Source: Portunus trituberculatus
Taxonomy: Eukaryota; Arthropoda; Malacostraca; Decapoda; Portunidae
DNA length: 64,000 bases
Reading direction: 5' to 3'
Assembly: GCF_017591435.1 (NCBI RefSeq)
Contig: NC_059268.1
Location: 13,996,684 to 14,060,683, forward strand
Shown: one piece after another, positions 25,957-40,385 of the stretch
How positions within the stretch are numbered: position 1 is the stretch's first letter
Layout: the number at the start of each line of letters is the position of its first letter
The notes under the pieces: model-generated
Databases searched by the model: none
What the model was told of the DNA's origin: nothing
What the model saw: the letters and a program-made list of their open reading frames with translations, nothing else
Program-made: the position numbers and the translations under genes

Positions 25957-26049
<93 letters not shown>

Positions 26050-26116
26050 GTCTTTGTCATTTTCTTTCTCTTTCCTTCTCTCTCTCTCTTAGTCTTTGTC
26101 TTTCTTTCTCTTTCTT

Positions 26117-26206
<90 letters not shown>
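25957..26206. repeat. Two long (TC)n arrays
   Basis: Arrays at 25957-26046 and 26120-26206, separated by a TTTCTTTC-rich spacer. Confidence 0.94.
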
Positions 26207-26209
<3 letters not shown>

Positions 26210-26539
26210 CCTGGTCTACACCCTTCCGTAGTCCTCATTCTCCCGCCTATTACTCCTTCCTTCCCCTTTCATCCCTTCATCCATTACACCCTCCCTTCTC
26301 CCTCGCCTCTCCCCCGTTTCAACGCGTCGCAGGTGGAGGAGGCTGCGTTGTACTCTACTCTCCATTCTCTTTGCGATCGATAACTCTGTAGACCTCTAGA
26401 ATCTAACCACTCGATTATTCACACTGCTACTGTTCTTGTCTGTCTCCGCATCTCTTTTTCTCTGTCCAAAAGTCTCTATTTTTAAGTGTGTGTCCATCCA
26501 TCAAGGAGCTCTCGGCTCATATTTCCTGTCGTTCCTCTA

Positions 26540-26904
<365 letters not shown>

Positions 26905-28096
26905 CACGTGACTCCACACCCACCCTGGCGCTTCGTACAGTCAGTGTAACACGAGTCAGGTGTTGGGATCTCCATAGGTAAGGGATACCTCGAGGCTAGT
27001 GTTGATTAGGCTGCTGTACTGCTGATGCTTGCCTGTACTGGTGGTGGTGATGGTGGTGCTGATTCTCTTTTATTCTCTCTCTCTCTCTCTCTCTTTCTCT
27101 TTCTCTTTGTATCCTTCATAACAAACGTTCGATTTATACTGTACATAGAGAAATTTTATATTGAAAGGGGTTTTATACATGTGTCCAGAAGTGAATGTGG
27201 GTAGGGAAAGGTTTCATTCGATATGGACAATAGATGAGTGTTGTAATGAATAGAACACGTTGGAATTATGTGTTTGTGGGTGATACATATTAGTGGGAGG
27301 TGAATGGTGGTGGTGGTGGTATCTGTCTGTCTGTCTGTCTGTTTTGTCTCTGCCTGTTAGTGTGTGGTTTGGTGTTTCCTGCTTCCTACTTAAGGATGCA
27401 AATGAAGTTTTCCTGGGGATGCAAATAAGGTTTTCCTAGTTAGCAGGGCGCCCGTGTAAATAGATAGCCGCCACTCTCCTCTCATCCATTTTGAATATCC
27501 ATCATTATCATCACATTTCCACAAACGCCTCATTCCACACCGCACCTCCATCTTCACTCCACACAGCACGTTACCATGCCAACACACTCATCCCTCCCCC
27601 TCCCTTACAAACAATAGGAGCTCAACATAACACCTACATCTACTCATATCGTTGTTTCCTTTTTTTTTTTTTTTTTCTACTTTGTAACCAGTGTATTCCA
27701 GTGAAATAAAACCGCCTCCAGGGACGACTTAATATATTTTGTTCTTAATATTATTGTCGTATATCCGCCTGTGATGATTACTGTTACCGCGTCGAGAGCG
27801 GAGGTGGGCGTGGTAATTACTGTTCTTGTTGTAGTTTGTCTATTGCTCCTTTCGTATCATTCTCTGGCAGGTAGTTAAAGTGTCATTAGAGTCAGAGGAA
27901 CGGGACTCTGGGATGGGAATGCTGTACGTGTGTGTGTGGGTGTGGGTGGTTGTGATGTGTGGGTGTTAGACTATCCTTGCGTCAATACATCTCTCGCCTG
28001 CTGCCGGCCTGCTGCTGCTCATGTTTCGGTTCGTTTCTACTGCTACTGTGAGTTTTGTGTAGGTGGGGCTGTGTAGGTAGATGTCACGGGAGTGGG

Positions 28097-28099
<3 letters not shown>

Positions 28100-28165
<66 letters not shown>

Positions 28166-28243
28166 GTGACCGCCCCGCCCACCGCCCACCCATCCTCCTC
28201 CAGCCGGTGCTGTTAAAGGGGAAGGTGGTAAGCGATGGTGCGC

Positions 28244-28297
<54 letters not shown>

Positions 28298-28361
28298 ATG
28301 TTGATATATATCCTAGTATGGACTATAGATTAACAGCCCACGCACACGCACACACACCTTA

Positions 28362-28405
<44 letters not shown>
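28100..28405. repeat. (GT)n then two (CA)n arrays (inverted arrangement)
   Basis: (GT)n at 28100-28164, (CA)n at 28246-28295 and (CA)n at 28365-28405. Transcribed together they could form a GU/CA stem. Confidence 0.93.
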
Positions 28406-28406
<1 letters not shown>

Positions 28407-28703
28407 ACTGCCTTACACCTCTATCCTGCACTCAAACTTACCACCCCAAAAAAGTCTCTCAACGCACACCAGACAACCCTCCTCCTAGCACCGTTCCCAC
28501 ACGCTGCCCACCCCACCCCGCCATAATCGGTCTTTTTCACGCCCGTGTTTACGTAGCGTAGCGGAGCGAAATACAGGTGAGGAAGGTGCGGGAGGCGAGG
28601 GGAAGGGAGGGTGCCCGCGTGAAGGTAGGATAGAAACGTGGGGGGCTTGTTTACTTGTCTTAGGAAGGAGGAAAGTAAAGTGTGTAGAAGCAAGTTGATG
28701 TTT

Positions 28704-28706
<3 letters not shown>

Positions 28707-28762
<56 letters not shown>

Positions 28763-29044
28763 TGTATAGATGGATAGATAGATGTTTATTGAATACATAA
28801 CACAAACTAGCTAGCAATTATACATACATAGACTATACACAGCTATTTCTTTACTACGAACACACACACACACACACATACGCACACGAGTATCATCATC
28901 ATCAGCAGCAGGAGCAGGGAAAGGATGTGCTTCAGTTTTAGAATGTTGAGTGTTTAGGGTTGACGAGTGCAGGTGTGAGGCGAGATCCTTGACTACGCCG
29001 CACTCTTCTTTGTGCTGGGAGAGCTGTTGAAACGGGGCTAGGTG

Positions 29045-29127
<83 letters not shown>

Positions 29128-29212
29128 GTATACCTATGTTCGGCTTTAGGGTTTTGTGTGTGTGTGTGTGTGTGTTCGTCTATTTCTTGACACTTCATTG
29201 TACTATATTCTC

Positions 29213-29263
<51 letters not shown>
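28707..29263. repeat. (GT)n, (TC)n and (TTA)n arrays
   Basis: (GT)n at 28707-28759, (TC)n at 29047-29123, a short (GT)n at 29156-29175 and (TTA)n at 29218-29263. Confidence 0.93.
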
Positions 29264-29491
29264 GTTATTATTACTGGTCACATTCTCATCGTTACTTTTA
29301 TAACTCACTAAGTCAGTATCATTCTTACGTGCAATTCCTTTATTCATTTATCATTCATATTTTACCTTTACTGGTGTATTCACAGCTTAATGGTAGTATT
29401 TCTAGTATATACAACCAATTTACTTTTCATTTTTATTTCGAAGACCGTATCAGTGCTTCAATTAACCAAAAAAACCATGCGCAACTTTATC

Positions 29492-29924
29492 TTAACTCTT
29501 TCATTACCAGGACGTGTTTTCTTATTCATTCTAGTTACTATTTTGGCAGTTTCATACAGCTTCAGAAACATATGTTGGGATTAGAATAGTAAAGACATTA
29601 TCCATTAATCATTTGACCTCCATAGACCCTTCCTAATGCAGGGGCCGCCGTGGTACAGTGGAACCATGCGTGCTTTGGGGTCCGAGGGGTCTCCAAGCGC
29701 ATGGGTTCGAATTTTGTCCAACGGTCCGAGTGTAGGTTGGGCTTCCTCACTCGGGGCAACGGTTTCCTGGCGGGTGGGCTTTGAGATAGGAGGTACCTCA
29801 AAATTATCCCCTTTAGCTCATAAATTCTCGTGAAAAGCCCACATGGTATAAAAGTGAAAGTAAAATCGTCTAATCACACCCAAAAATCAAGGTAAAAAAT
29901 GCGTCCCAGCATTGAAGGGGTTAA
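29492..29924 (+). mobile_element. TTAA-flanked MITE copy 7, interrupted by a SINE
   Basis: The left part (29492 to about 29639) starts TTAACTCTTTCATTACCAGG, and the right part (about 29862-29924) ends TTGAAGGGGTTAA. The two are separated by the tRNA-derived SINE. Removing the SINE gives an element of the normal roughly 210-bp length. Confidence 0.88.
29640..29861 (+). mobile_element. tRNA-derived SINE, copy 2 (nested in a MITE)
   Basis: This is a full-length relative of the 2296 copy. It has the A box TGGTACAGTGG, the B box GGGTTCGAATT, the body TCCGAGTGTAGGTTGGGC and the tail CCCACATGGTATAAAAGTG. It sits inside the TTAA-flanked MITE at 29492-29924, replacing the usual junction between CCTAATG and AAATCGTCTAATC. 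Confidence 0.85.
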
Positions 29925-30135
29925 GGTGAGTGACAGACTGAAAGGTGTAAAGATTGGCAAGTGAGAGACTGAGGCGTGGAGGTGAGTGAGTGGGGTGAGT
30001 GAGCGACAGAGAAGCGTAAAGGTAGAGGGTGAGAGAGAGCCTGAGCAGCGTAAAGGTGGGTAAATGAGACAGAGACGTAAAGGTGAGGTGAGAGAGAGAG
30101 AGAGGTTGAAAGGCGTAAAGGTGGAGGGTAAGACA
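29925..30135 (+). repeat. Degenerate short tandem repeat, GCGTAAAGGTG..GAGTGAG
   Basis: GCGTAAAGGTGGAGG/GCGTAAAGGTAGAGGGTG and GTGAGTGAG words recur about every 30-40 bases immediately downstream of the interrupted MITE. Confidence 0.6.
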
Positions 30136-30430
30136 CGTAGCCAGCGAATTTTGAAGCTCTTATCGGTGAGGGAAAATAGTGATAAGTGGCCTGGCATTGG
30201 CTTGAAGGCGAGGGCTGGCTATATCAATCACTGCCTCGTTATCCTATGAGCGCTCCACTACCAACACCGCCTCCGCCTCCTCCCTCACTCACTCACTCGC
30301 TTTCCTCTCTTACCGGTGACGTGCGAGGGAGGTGAGCGAGAGGCAGGCTGGAGGAGGAGGAGGAGGAGGATCAAAGAATAGAGTAGGTAATATTATATGT
30401 GGATTTGGTAAAGGCAGACAGACAAACAGG

Positions 30431-30546
<116 letters not shown>

Positions 30547-30840
30547 ACCAAAGAGATTCAATATATAAAAAAAAACTAGTTCCAGTGAAAGTAAACTCGA
30601 CAGACTAATATTAATCATTATCACTACTACCACTACTTTTACTTAGCCGACACAAAACTACCTCCGTAAATGAACTGCGTTGTCTTCTACCCAAACGAGA
30701 AAGTGGTAGATAGGCTGGAAGGTGCATGTGTACTCTTGAGAAACCTGTAACTTGAATATAAACCTGAGTGCTGTGAATGTGTATGTGTGTGTGTGTGTGT
30801 ATGTGGTTTAGTAATTTACACCTTAGAATTGCAAGTATAT

Positions 30841-31286
30841 TAACCCCTTCAGTACTGGGACGCGTTTCCATATTGATTCTGCTTAATATTTGGTGATTTT
30901 ATACAGCTTCAGAAACTTACTTGGGGGGTTAAAATAGTGAAGGCCATTAATCTTCTGATCTTCATAGACCCTTCCTAATGTCAGTAAAATAGTCTAATCA
31001 TACACAGATATCGAGTTAAAATGTGTCCCAGTACTGAAGGGGTTTAAATAGTGAAGACTGTGGCCATTAATCTTCTGATATCCATAGATCCTTCCTAATG
31101 TCAATAAAATGGTCTAATCATACACAGATATCGAGGTAAAAATGTGTCCCAGTACTGAAGGGGTTAAAATAGTTTAGATTGTGGTCATTAATCTGATCTC
31201 CATAGACGCTTCCTAATGTCAATAAAATGGTGTAATCGTACACAAATCTCAAGGTAAAAATGTGTTCCAGTACTGAAGCGGTTAAC
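30841..31286 (+). mobile_element. TTAA-flanked MITE copy 8 with tandemly triplicated right half
   Basis: A normal left half (TTAACCCCTTCAGTACTGGG) is followed by three successive copies of the right half, each about 120 bp and ending CAGTACTGAAG(G/C)GGTT. The units run about 30928-31040, 31041-31161 and 31162-31286. Each starts at a (G)GTT(T)AAA(A)TAG word and ends in the terminal repeat. Confidence 0.88.
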
Positions 31287-31639
31287 ATTTCTCCATGCTG
31301 TCAATGTAGTTAACCCATATTTTGTTTGTATTCACGCCAATATCAAGTTTTTCCAGGCATTTCTTGTACCTGGTTAGACATTTCCCAGTAGTACCGGAGA
31401 AGCAGTTAGGCAGTGGTGGCGTCAGGTGGTGGTGGTGTGAGGTGCGAGGTGAGTGAAGTGGATGGTTGGCTGGCTTCAGGACTATCGGCGATGGACGAGT
31501 GGCTGGCTAGATGGAGTTTTAATGGGGCTCACTCAAGCATGGGTGACTTGGAGGCGGTTGGTCGTGGTGGTGCTGGTGGTGGCGGCGGCTGTGGTGGTGT
31601 GGGGAAAGAGGAGAAGGATTTCCTGTGTTTTGAATACTG

Positions 31640-31643
<4 letters not shown>

Positions 31644-31694
<51 letters not shown>
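31644..31694. repeat. (GA)n array
   Basis: Uninterrupted GA dinucleotides, about 50 bp. Confidence 0.93.
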
Positions 31695-31696
<2 letters not shown>

Positions 31697-32084
31697 CAAC
31701 TACCTCTTATACATACGAGTATATCAGAGAAATTTTGAAGTTATTATATTATTATTGTTTTTACTACTACTACTACTACCATCACTACTACAATTGCCAT
31801 TATATCTATCCATATATGCCAATCTGTCTTTATATCCCAAAATCAACCAAATCAATTACCAAAGAAATTAAGTTCAAACAAACCACAACCCTCACCATTA
31901 GAAACAATTCCCTAACCATCGCTGCGAATCTGCACCATGAGCCGCCGGGAGAAAAGATTTAAACACTCTCGAAATTCCCTTTAGTTGACAGGCTTGCATT
32001 CTTCGGTCGCCTTGTGTTATTACGAGAGAGAGAAAGTGGCCCTGTTTGGATGTAATTGTGAAGGTGCAAGGATGACGCCACCTC

Positions 32085-32288
32085 ACCGGATGTTGGTATT
32101 TATCTGTGTAATTGACGCTCGTACACAAAGGCAGTAGAAGAAAAGGAGAGAGAAAAGAAGGGAAGGAAGATACGATGGGAGTTGAGGAATATAAAAAGCG
32201 TGAGTCTTGAAATTTGATGGCATAAAATCTTAAATCTAATGGATCCGTTTCGCTTTCGTTTGTTTTCTATCCGTGAATACAAGGAAAG

Positions 32289-32323
<35 letters not shown>

Positions 32324-32475
32324 GGATATCTGATGACACCTTACCTTACCTCATCAAATAGTTCCGGTTTCGTTTATTTTTAGATATTAACTCGCTGTGG
32401 AAGTGATGAAAGGAGAAAAGACAGGAGGGAAAGTGACAGGAGTGTATAATGAGATCTGATAACAAAATATAACGT

Positions 32476-32535
<60 letters not shown>

Positions 32536-32871
32536 CTCGCTCTCGCAGGATTTCGAGATAGAGAGGAAGGAAATACAGGACGGAGATAAAATTATGAGAT
32601 GAGTAACATGGAATTTGATGACACACACTAACCTCAAACCGTGAGTCTGTTGTGTTTCATATAATCACTCATTCTATTCAGCGGAGAAAGGAGAGAGAAG
32701 GAAAGCTACGGTATGAATAAACAAAAGAAGAACCGTGACGTGAAATCTACTGACATAAAACCTAACCTAAAACTTTCCTTCACACGTTCATTTTCTGGAT
32801 ATGAAGAAAACGAAGAATAAAAACTGGAAATGGTGCAAATTGAATAAATAGAAGCGTGACGTGAAGTTTAG
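32085..32871. repeat. Degenerate tandem array, about 120-130 bp period
   Basis: A motif like GAAATTTGATGACATAAAAC recurs at about 32207, 32328, 32450, 32610 and 32740, each followed by TAACCT-like and GTTTC-like words and a purine-rich GGAGAAAGG segment. A (TC)n array interrupts one unit (32476-32532). A TTAA MITE ends the array at 32872. Confidence 0.65.
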
Positions 32872-33079
32872 TTAATCTCTTCAGTACTGGGACGCATTTT
32901 TGAGTTTTGGATATGATGAGACGATTTTATTTACATTAGGAAGAGTCTATGGAGGTCAGAAGATTAATGGCCAGAGTCTTCACTATTTTAATCCCCACAT
33001 AAGTTTTTGAAGCTGTATAAAATCACCAAATGATAAGCAGAATAAATATGAAAACGTGTCTTGGTGCTGAAGGGATTAA
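32872..33079 (-). mobile_element. TTAA-flanked MITE copy 9
   Basis: In reverse orientation, from TTAATCTCTTCAGTACTGGG to TTGGTGCTGAAGGGATTAA, with interior AGAAGATTAATGGCCAGAG. It terminates the degenerate tandem array that lies to its left. Confidence 0.85.
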
Positions 33080-33387
33080 ACTTCTCCTAAATTGATCCAT
33101 GTTTGCTTTCTTTCTAAGTATAAACTGGAGAAAATGAGGGAAGGCAACAGCTGTCACGTCAACACCTGTTTATTTATGAGAGAAAGGGATTATTTTATAC
33201 CCATTGCTGTTACTACGGATATTATCGCGTTGGTGGGCAGAATAGTGCTACAGACATACAGACACACGGACATATGGTTTGTGTAGCAACCAACTCTGTC
33301 AAGGAAGGAAGGAAAGGAAGAACAGAGCAAGAATTTTTGGCACTGTTTCCTATTCTCACTCCACGAGCCTGTCATTCTCACTCATTT

Positions 33388-34487
<1,100 letters not shown>

Positions 34488-34643
34488 CTCGGATGTGTTC
34501 AGTTCTACGTGTTGTGAATCAAGTAAGCTAATTAGAAAGTGTGTATTGTATTGCACAGGTGGTATTATGATTAAGAGACACACCTGAACATTGCTTGAGT
34601 CTTGAGCCTTAATTCCGGTGTCAAGTGTCCAGGGGTGCTTTTA

Positions 34644-34724
34644 GAGAGAGAGAGAGAGAGAGAGATTTGATACTTTTATTGGACTCTTAAGACTCGTTCA
34701 TAATTCATAAGCGATTATTAATGT

Positions 34725-34758
<34 letters not shown>

Positions 34759-35215
34759 TTGTCTTCCTCCTATCAGGACATGTAATAATGATAACGATAT
34801 CAATAATAATGATAGAAGATAGACTTTATCTGTAGGTTAACATAATAATAATAATAATAATGATAAAAGTAATAGTAGTAGCTAAAAATAAATAACAAGA
34901 GAACTTCCCTGCAAAAGTAAGTTACAGTGTACTTAACCTAAACCGTTTGAAGGAATAGGCGAGCAGTAATTAACGTAAGAGCAACGGTGAAGCTTGATGG
35001 GTCTATGCCTGGCGGTGCTGTGGTGAGGGAGACGCCGCCCTTGTATCACGTGCACTACAATCCCCGCCCCTCCTCGTCCTCCACCGCCGCCGCCTATTCC
35101 GCCCGGAGATAGGCACACCCAGAGCACACCTGAGTTTCGCTGCACCTGGGCGTGGGTGATGCGTCTGACGTGTGGCTGTGTGCTGGAGTGGCCGGAGGGG
35201 AGACTGGGTCGGCTG

Positions 35216-35268
<53 letters not shown>

Positions 35269-35360
35269 CAGGAAGGGGGGTGAAACGTAAAGGAAATTAA
35301 AGAAAAACTGAAACAAGATACCGTAGTGACAAAAGGTGTGTGTGTGTGTGTGTGTGTGTA
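34644..35360. repeat. (GA)n and (GT)n arrays
   Basis: (GA)n at 34644-34665, 34727-34753 and 35219-35267, and (GT)n at 35337-35360. Confidence 0.9.
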
Positions 35361-35765
35361 GTCAAGATGCTCCAGGGATGTGTTGTCTGGCTGGCTGGCT
35401 GGCTGGGTGGCTTCAGCTTCCCTCGCTCGTGGCTCAGGCAGAGGCATCGCGCGCCGGGCTGTCTCGCCTCTCTTCACCCCGGCTCACCTTGCCTTGCCCT
35501 GCCCAGCTTTTCTCCCTTCCTCGGTGCAGGGTTAGCAGGATGCCGCACCGCCACCATCACCACCTCCTTGACTTTCTATCCATTACACCCTTCCGCTCCG
35601 TTCGATGTGGTTTCTGAACTTTTTCTTTTCCTAGAATATGGAATAGAACGTTAATGTTTTTCCCAGAGATTGTTGTGTTTTGTTCGTTTTCTTTGTTGGA
35701 AGCAAGACGCGTGTTTTCATTATTCTTGTAATAAAGAAACGAGAATATATAAGTTACATCATGGC

Positions 35766-35965
35766 CCGTGTTCTGAAACGCTTCGTTCTCTCACCGACAC
35801 TGCTTTCTAAAGGCTTTAGTGAAGATACTTGTGTTTTTTAGGGTATTTTCATGCTTCTGATAATGGATTGGGATGATTGCTACTTGATTAAAAGGAAAAA
35901 CTGTCATGAAAACCAGGATAATCGCTTCTATGGCCTTAGAAAATTGTCGCGTTTGCGAATATGGT
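35766..35965. repeat. Inverted pair of the TATTCAGAAACGC family
   Basis: The left arm GTTCTGAAACGCTTCGTTCT and the right arm (reverse complement ATTCGCAAACGCGACAATTT) are both diverged family members facing each other. This may be a full non-autonomous element of about 200 bp. Confidence 0.45.
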
Positions 35966-36372
35966 GCTATATCCGCGTCATTTCTTTCTTCATCCCAAGA
36001 CTAATCGATAAATCCATCATTTTCGTCCGGCATTAAGAATATTACATATTTATCACATCCCAATAGCGGTTCCTTGGTGGGTTGCAGACACTAGGAACAC
36101 AAAGGAAGACTAAACCAGAGTACGAATGTTGCTCCTTCCGAGAGGGTTTGTGATAAGCCACGCTATCTAATCTAAAGGAAGTGGTATAGCAACGTAAAGG
36201 CGAAGACTCAAACACGCTTGCTACTCAAATCTTCCTCGCTTGATTTCTTGCACATAAACTTGTTCTAAAGGTTGAGTGTCAGTTTTCCTCGAACCCCGTG
36301 CTCTCTCTCTCTATTTTTTTCCCCTTCTTTCTCTATCTCTCTCTCTCTCTTTACTTTCTCTTAACTAGATCG

Positions 36373-36373
<1 letters not shown>

Positions 36374-36442
<69 letters not shown>

Positions 36443-36450
36443 AAGACTTC

Positions 36451-36486
<36 letters not shown>
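36374..36486. repeat. (CA)n duplicated with CAAGACTTCA
   Basis: (CA)n at 36374-36441, then CAAGACTTCAA, then (CA)n at 36451-36486 and CAAGACTTCAG again, showing a segmental duplication of array plus flank. A (GT)n follows at 36505-36534. Confidence 0.92.
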
Positions 36487-36488
<2 letters not shown>

Positions 36489-36639
36489 AAGACTTCAGCA
36501 GCGGTGTGTCTGTGTGTGTGTGTGTGTGTGTGTAGGCTTGAAAGATTTAGGTAATTTGTTTTATGTGATCCCGCCTCTGCCTTATGTGTGTGCGTGCGCG
36601 TGCCAAATTTTGTAGTGTTTGTATTTAGATGAGTAAATA

Positions 36640-36676
<37 letters not shown>

Positions 36677-37007
36677 CGCTCGCTCTCACAGCACACGCCG
36701 GCTCATCGTTGCATGCAGGGGCTGATAATGGCTTGCGTGTTGTGAGTGAGAGTGAAGGAGAGAGACGAAGGGGGGAAGGGAGGAAGCTTCTATAGTAACT
36801 GTGACGGAGGAGGAAAGACACGAGGATGAGGCAGCACCAGCACCATCACCATCACTATCATCATCACCAGCATCCATAAAAACTTACGTGACTTGCTCTT
36901 TCTGCCTGATCTTCACCATCACGGAACTTCACACTGCTTTCTCAATGGTCACCTCCCGTCTCAATTTCCCACAACACCCTCCTTTATGTATCACCCCTCT
37001 GCTCACC

Positions 37008-37527
37008 ACCACCACCACCACCACCACCACCACCACCACCACCACCACCGTCACGCATAGAATCATCCGTGCGTGTTCCTGTTTCTTGAGAGTAGCAACG
37101 GTAGAGTTCTTGGGAAAACCTGTAATTGTTCTCGACTCCAGTGCGTGTTACGTGTGCTTTCTGAAGGAGGAGGAGCAGGAGTAGTGGTGCAGTGTTGCGT
37201 TGCTGGTGTGGTGCGCTGTTACGTTGGGTTAAATGCTTGAGTTGCGTGACGGAAAGTGACCATGTGCTTGGAAGTTGCGTTGAGGTGTTGGCTTGGCTTG
37301 ATGAAATGTGTTGCGTGGTGTGTGTGGGTGTGGATGTCTGTGTGTGTGTGTGTGTGTGTGTAGATATTCTGAAACACTTTTGCAAGCATCTCCACAACTT
37401 TCAAAATGTTCTAGTTGGAGACACTTATTTTTAAGGGTGATTTTAAAGTTTTTATTGACAGATTAACATTGGTGCATCTCTCTGGCCTTTATAGATAGTC
37501 GTGGTAAAAGAGAAAAGTGTTAATTGC

Positions 37528-37594
<67 letters not shown>
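37008..37594. repeat. (CAC)n and (GT)n arrays
   Basis: (CAC)n at 37008-37049, (GT)n at 37336-37362 and (GT)n at 37530-37594. Confidence 0.92.
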
Positions 37595-37596
<2 letters not shown>

Positions 37597-38022
37597 ATAG
37601 TTCCAGTAATATAACGGATAACACGAGGGAAGATCAGTGACACGTGGTTCACAGGGGTGGTTGCAGTACTAAGGGTGTGGCCGCGGCTTGGGTGGGGACG
37701 CTGAGAGAGTGAGAGAGGATGCATTCTCTACTCAAGTTTTCGTCGTCTTGTCTTTCACTCCGCACCGCTCGCTCCCGCCTCCTCCCCCCGCCATCCCCAG
37801 CTCACTGTTACATTATTGCTGTTGCTGTGGTCGTAGCTTTGCCTGGGGATGATGCAGTAAGTACAGGTTGTTAGCTGAAAACACTCTCACTCCACGTACG
37901 TTACCGACAGTCTGGTGTGTTGCCCCTACGCTTGGATATGGACTGGAGTGCTTAGAAGTGCAGAGGTAGCGCAACAGCTGTCTCCCGTACTTGTTACGTG
38001 CTTAGGTTCGTAATGGGCGCTG

Positions 38023-38023
<1 letters not shown>

Positions 38024-38079
<56 letters not shown>
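38024..38079. repeat. (CA)n array
   Basis: Uninterrupted CA dinucleotides. Confidence 0.93.
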
Positions 38080-38080
<1 letters not shown>

Positions 38081-39489
38081 TCCCTTGACGTCTTTTATGA
38101 ATGGCCTCGTATGCAAAAAATAGGAACTCTTGACATGGATATACCTGGCATCTGTTATTCTTGGGTCTCGTGGGCGTGCTCGTACACACGTGTCGGTGAG
38201 GCGGGAGGAGGGGGTGTTCTGACGGCAGCTGTGAAGGGTGACACCGGCATGGGGTGATGGCAGACGAGACAGGACTGGGTAGCGGGTTGATAAGACCAGG
38301 AGGTGACTAGAGCCACTGTGTGGGGAGGCAGAAAACAGTGTTACCGGCTCGCCATAGCGGATGGAGAGGCAGATGTGTTGACGGAGGGAAGGAATTAAAG
38401 CAGGAAGGGCAGGGAAGAGTAAAGAGAGGGAGAACGAAAGCAAAGAAGTGGTAACGTCTAAATATACAAGGTCGTGGTCCCCTACCTCAGCGAGCACTTT
38501 CTTGTGCGTCTGGCCGCCAGCTGCCACACGGTGGGTGCCGCGGGCCAGCCTCACCTCCTCACCACCTCACCGCCGCGGCTCCCGTTGTGATCCTTCCCTT
38601 CCTCCACCTTCCCTCTTTTCTTGTGGCTGCTTCACGCCACACCACCTGCACAAGCGTAAAAGTAACCAGATGCAAACGAGGAGGTTTTTGGACCATGGGT
38701 TTTAAGATGGCGAGATGTTTCTGCTTTCTAGGGAAGACCCGCGGGTGCAAGGTTTTTGCTGAGGGTGTCCGGAGAAACGGGAAAAGTGTAGAGTGAGTGG
38801 GCAGCTGCTTGGGTCCCGGGGAGCGGCCGACGGTGACGGAGCGATGACGGTAAATAACCTTCTCTCCCACCTCCCGCTACTCTCCCCCCATCCTTCCCTC
38901 CCACTGCTCTTCCCTTCCTTTCTTCACCCTCCTTCCGTCCCTCAGTTTCACGTCGTGCTTAGCTCATCATTCTCACGGTTTTGTTCGTTTTATTCACTTT
39001 CTTTTATTAACCGTTTCGTCACATCGCTTATGGTGCTGCTGCTGCTGCTGCTTCTGTCTGGCACTGGCGGGGCGGTGCAGCTTCTTGTTATGGGCGGCAG
39101 GAAAATGGTAATAATCGATACTGTGTGATTATAATCTCATTTGTATGGTTGTATGTAATGTTTGTAGTGTTTTCTTGGGCGTTCAGTATGGATTTATGGT
39201 TGAATCGGTCCTGTGTGTGTGGAGGAAGGGAGGGAGGAGAGAACGGTATGGATCACGAGGTACTGTGGCATCCCTATTCACACAAGATTAACCAGACCTT
39301 CAACATTTCCGGCGGTACAGGTTATTTAGTACTAGGGAACACTGATAGGCACATACGCACATACAGTCGCCTCCACTAGCCCAATAACCCGCTTGTCTCG
39401 TTAAGTAACCTCATCTGCAAACACTCTAACCGAAAACCTGACAGTTGATAGATTCTAAGTAGATCAGAGAGCGTAGGATCGAGGAAAAA

Positions 39490-39492
<3 letters not shown>

Positions 39493-39563
<71 letters not shown>

Positions 39564-39710
39564 TTTGTTATGCGTGTGTGCGTGTCTGAGGTTATGATCG
39601 AAAAAATTATTCTATACGTCCTCCTCCTCCTCCTCCTCCTCCTCCTCCTCCTCCTCCTCCTCCTCCATACTCAAAGGCTATCCGGAAATTACTAGTGACC
39701 GAAACCATGA

Positions 39711-39749
<39 letters not shown>
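39493..39749. repeat. (CA)n, (TCC)n and (GA)n arrays
   Basis: Arrays at 39493-39562, 39620-39665 and 39716-39749, directly upstream of the Harbinger-like MITE. Confidence 0.93.
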
Positions 39750-39752
<3 letters not shown>

Positions 39753-39793
39753 TTTGCCTTGCCTTCGCCTGTCATAATGGAAGGGAAATGTAA

Positions 39794-40385
39794 AGGGGCT
39801 ATCACACTGGCCTATGATAAGCGGAACACGAGCCATGGTTCTTGTGTAATAAAGAACGAAACCAGGAACACTATCAAACGCAAGCTGCCTGTGTTCTTGT
39901 TATGCTAGGCAAACGGCCCACTAACCAAGACAAAGCCTAATCAAAATAAACCAGAACAAAACCATGCTGCTTATACCTCAGCCTGTGCTTTGTCCTGGAA
40001 CTGCATTTGCACTTCCTCTTGTTGAAGAAAAGTAAGTAAAAGAAACTAGAGAAAAGCTGAGACGTGCGCGATGGCAACTTTACAGTCAGAGGTGGTTGCC
40101 ATGAGCCCAAACTATCGACATGATATATATATATATACTTTACCATTCTAAATTGATGAAATATTATTTAATATTCCAATATGAAAAATTTAGTCACATT
40201 CTTTTTAGTTCAAATTAAAAGTTTTTATTACATATATCATGTTTACTTTTCCATTGGGATAGCATACGGAGAACCGGGATGGATATGAAGCCATCCCAAC
40301 TTGGTTCCGCTAATCCCGGGCAAGTTCCAGCTGTCTAGAGCGGATGTTCCTGGTTCGCGTATCATAGGCCAGTGTGATAGGGCCT
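39794..40385. mobile_element. Harbinger-like MITE with TAA target duplications
   Basis: The two ends are inverted repeats of about 30 bp. The left reads AGGGGCTATCACACTGGCCT followed by ATGATAAGCGG. The right end, read in reverse complement, gives AGGCCCTATCACACTGGCCT followed by ATGATACGCG. TAA flanks both ends (39791-39793 and 40386-40388). There is no coding capacity over about 590 bp. The 3-bp TAA duplication and termini suggest the PIF/Harbinger superfamily (inference). Confidence 0.8.
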
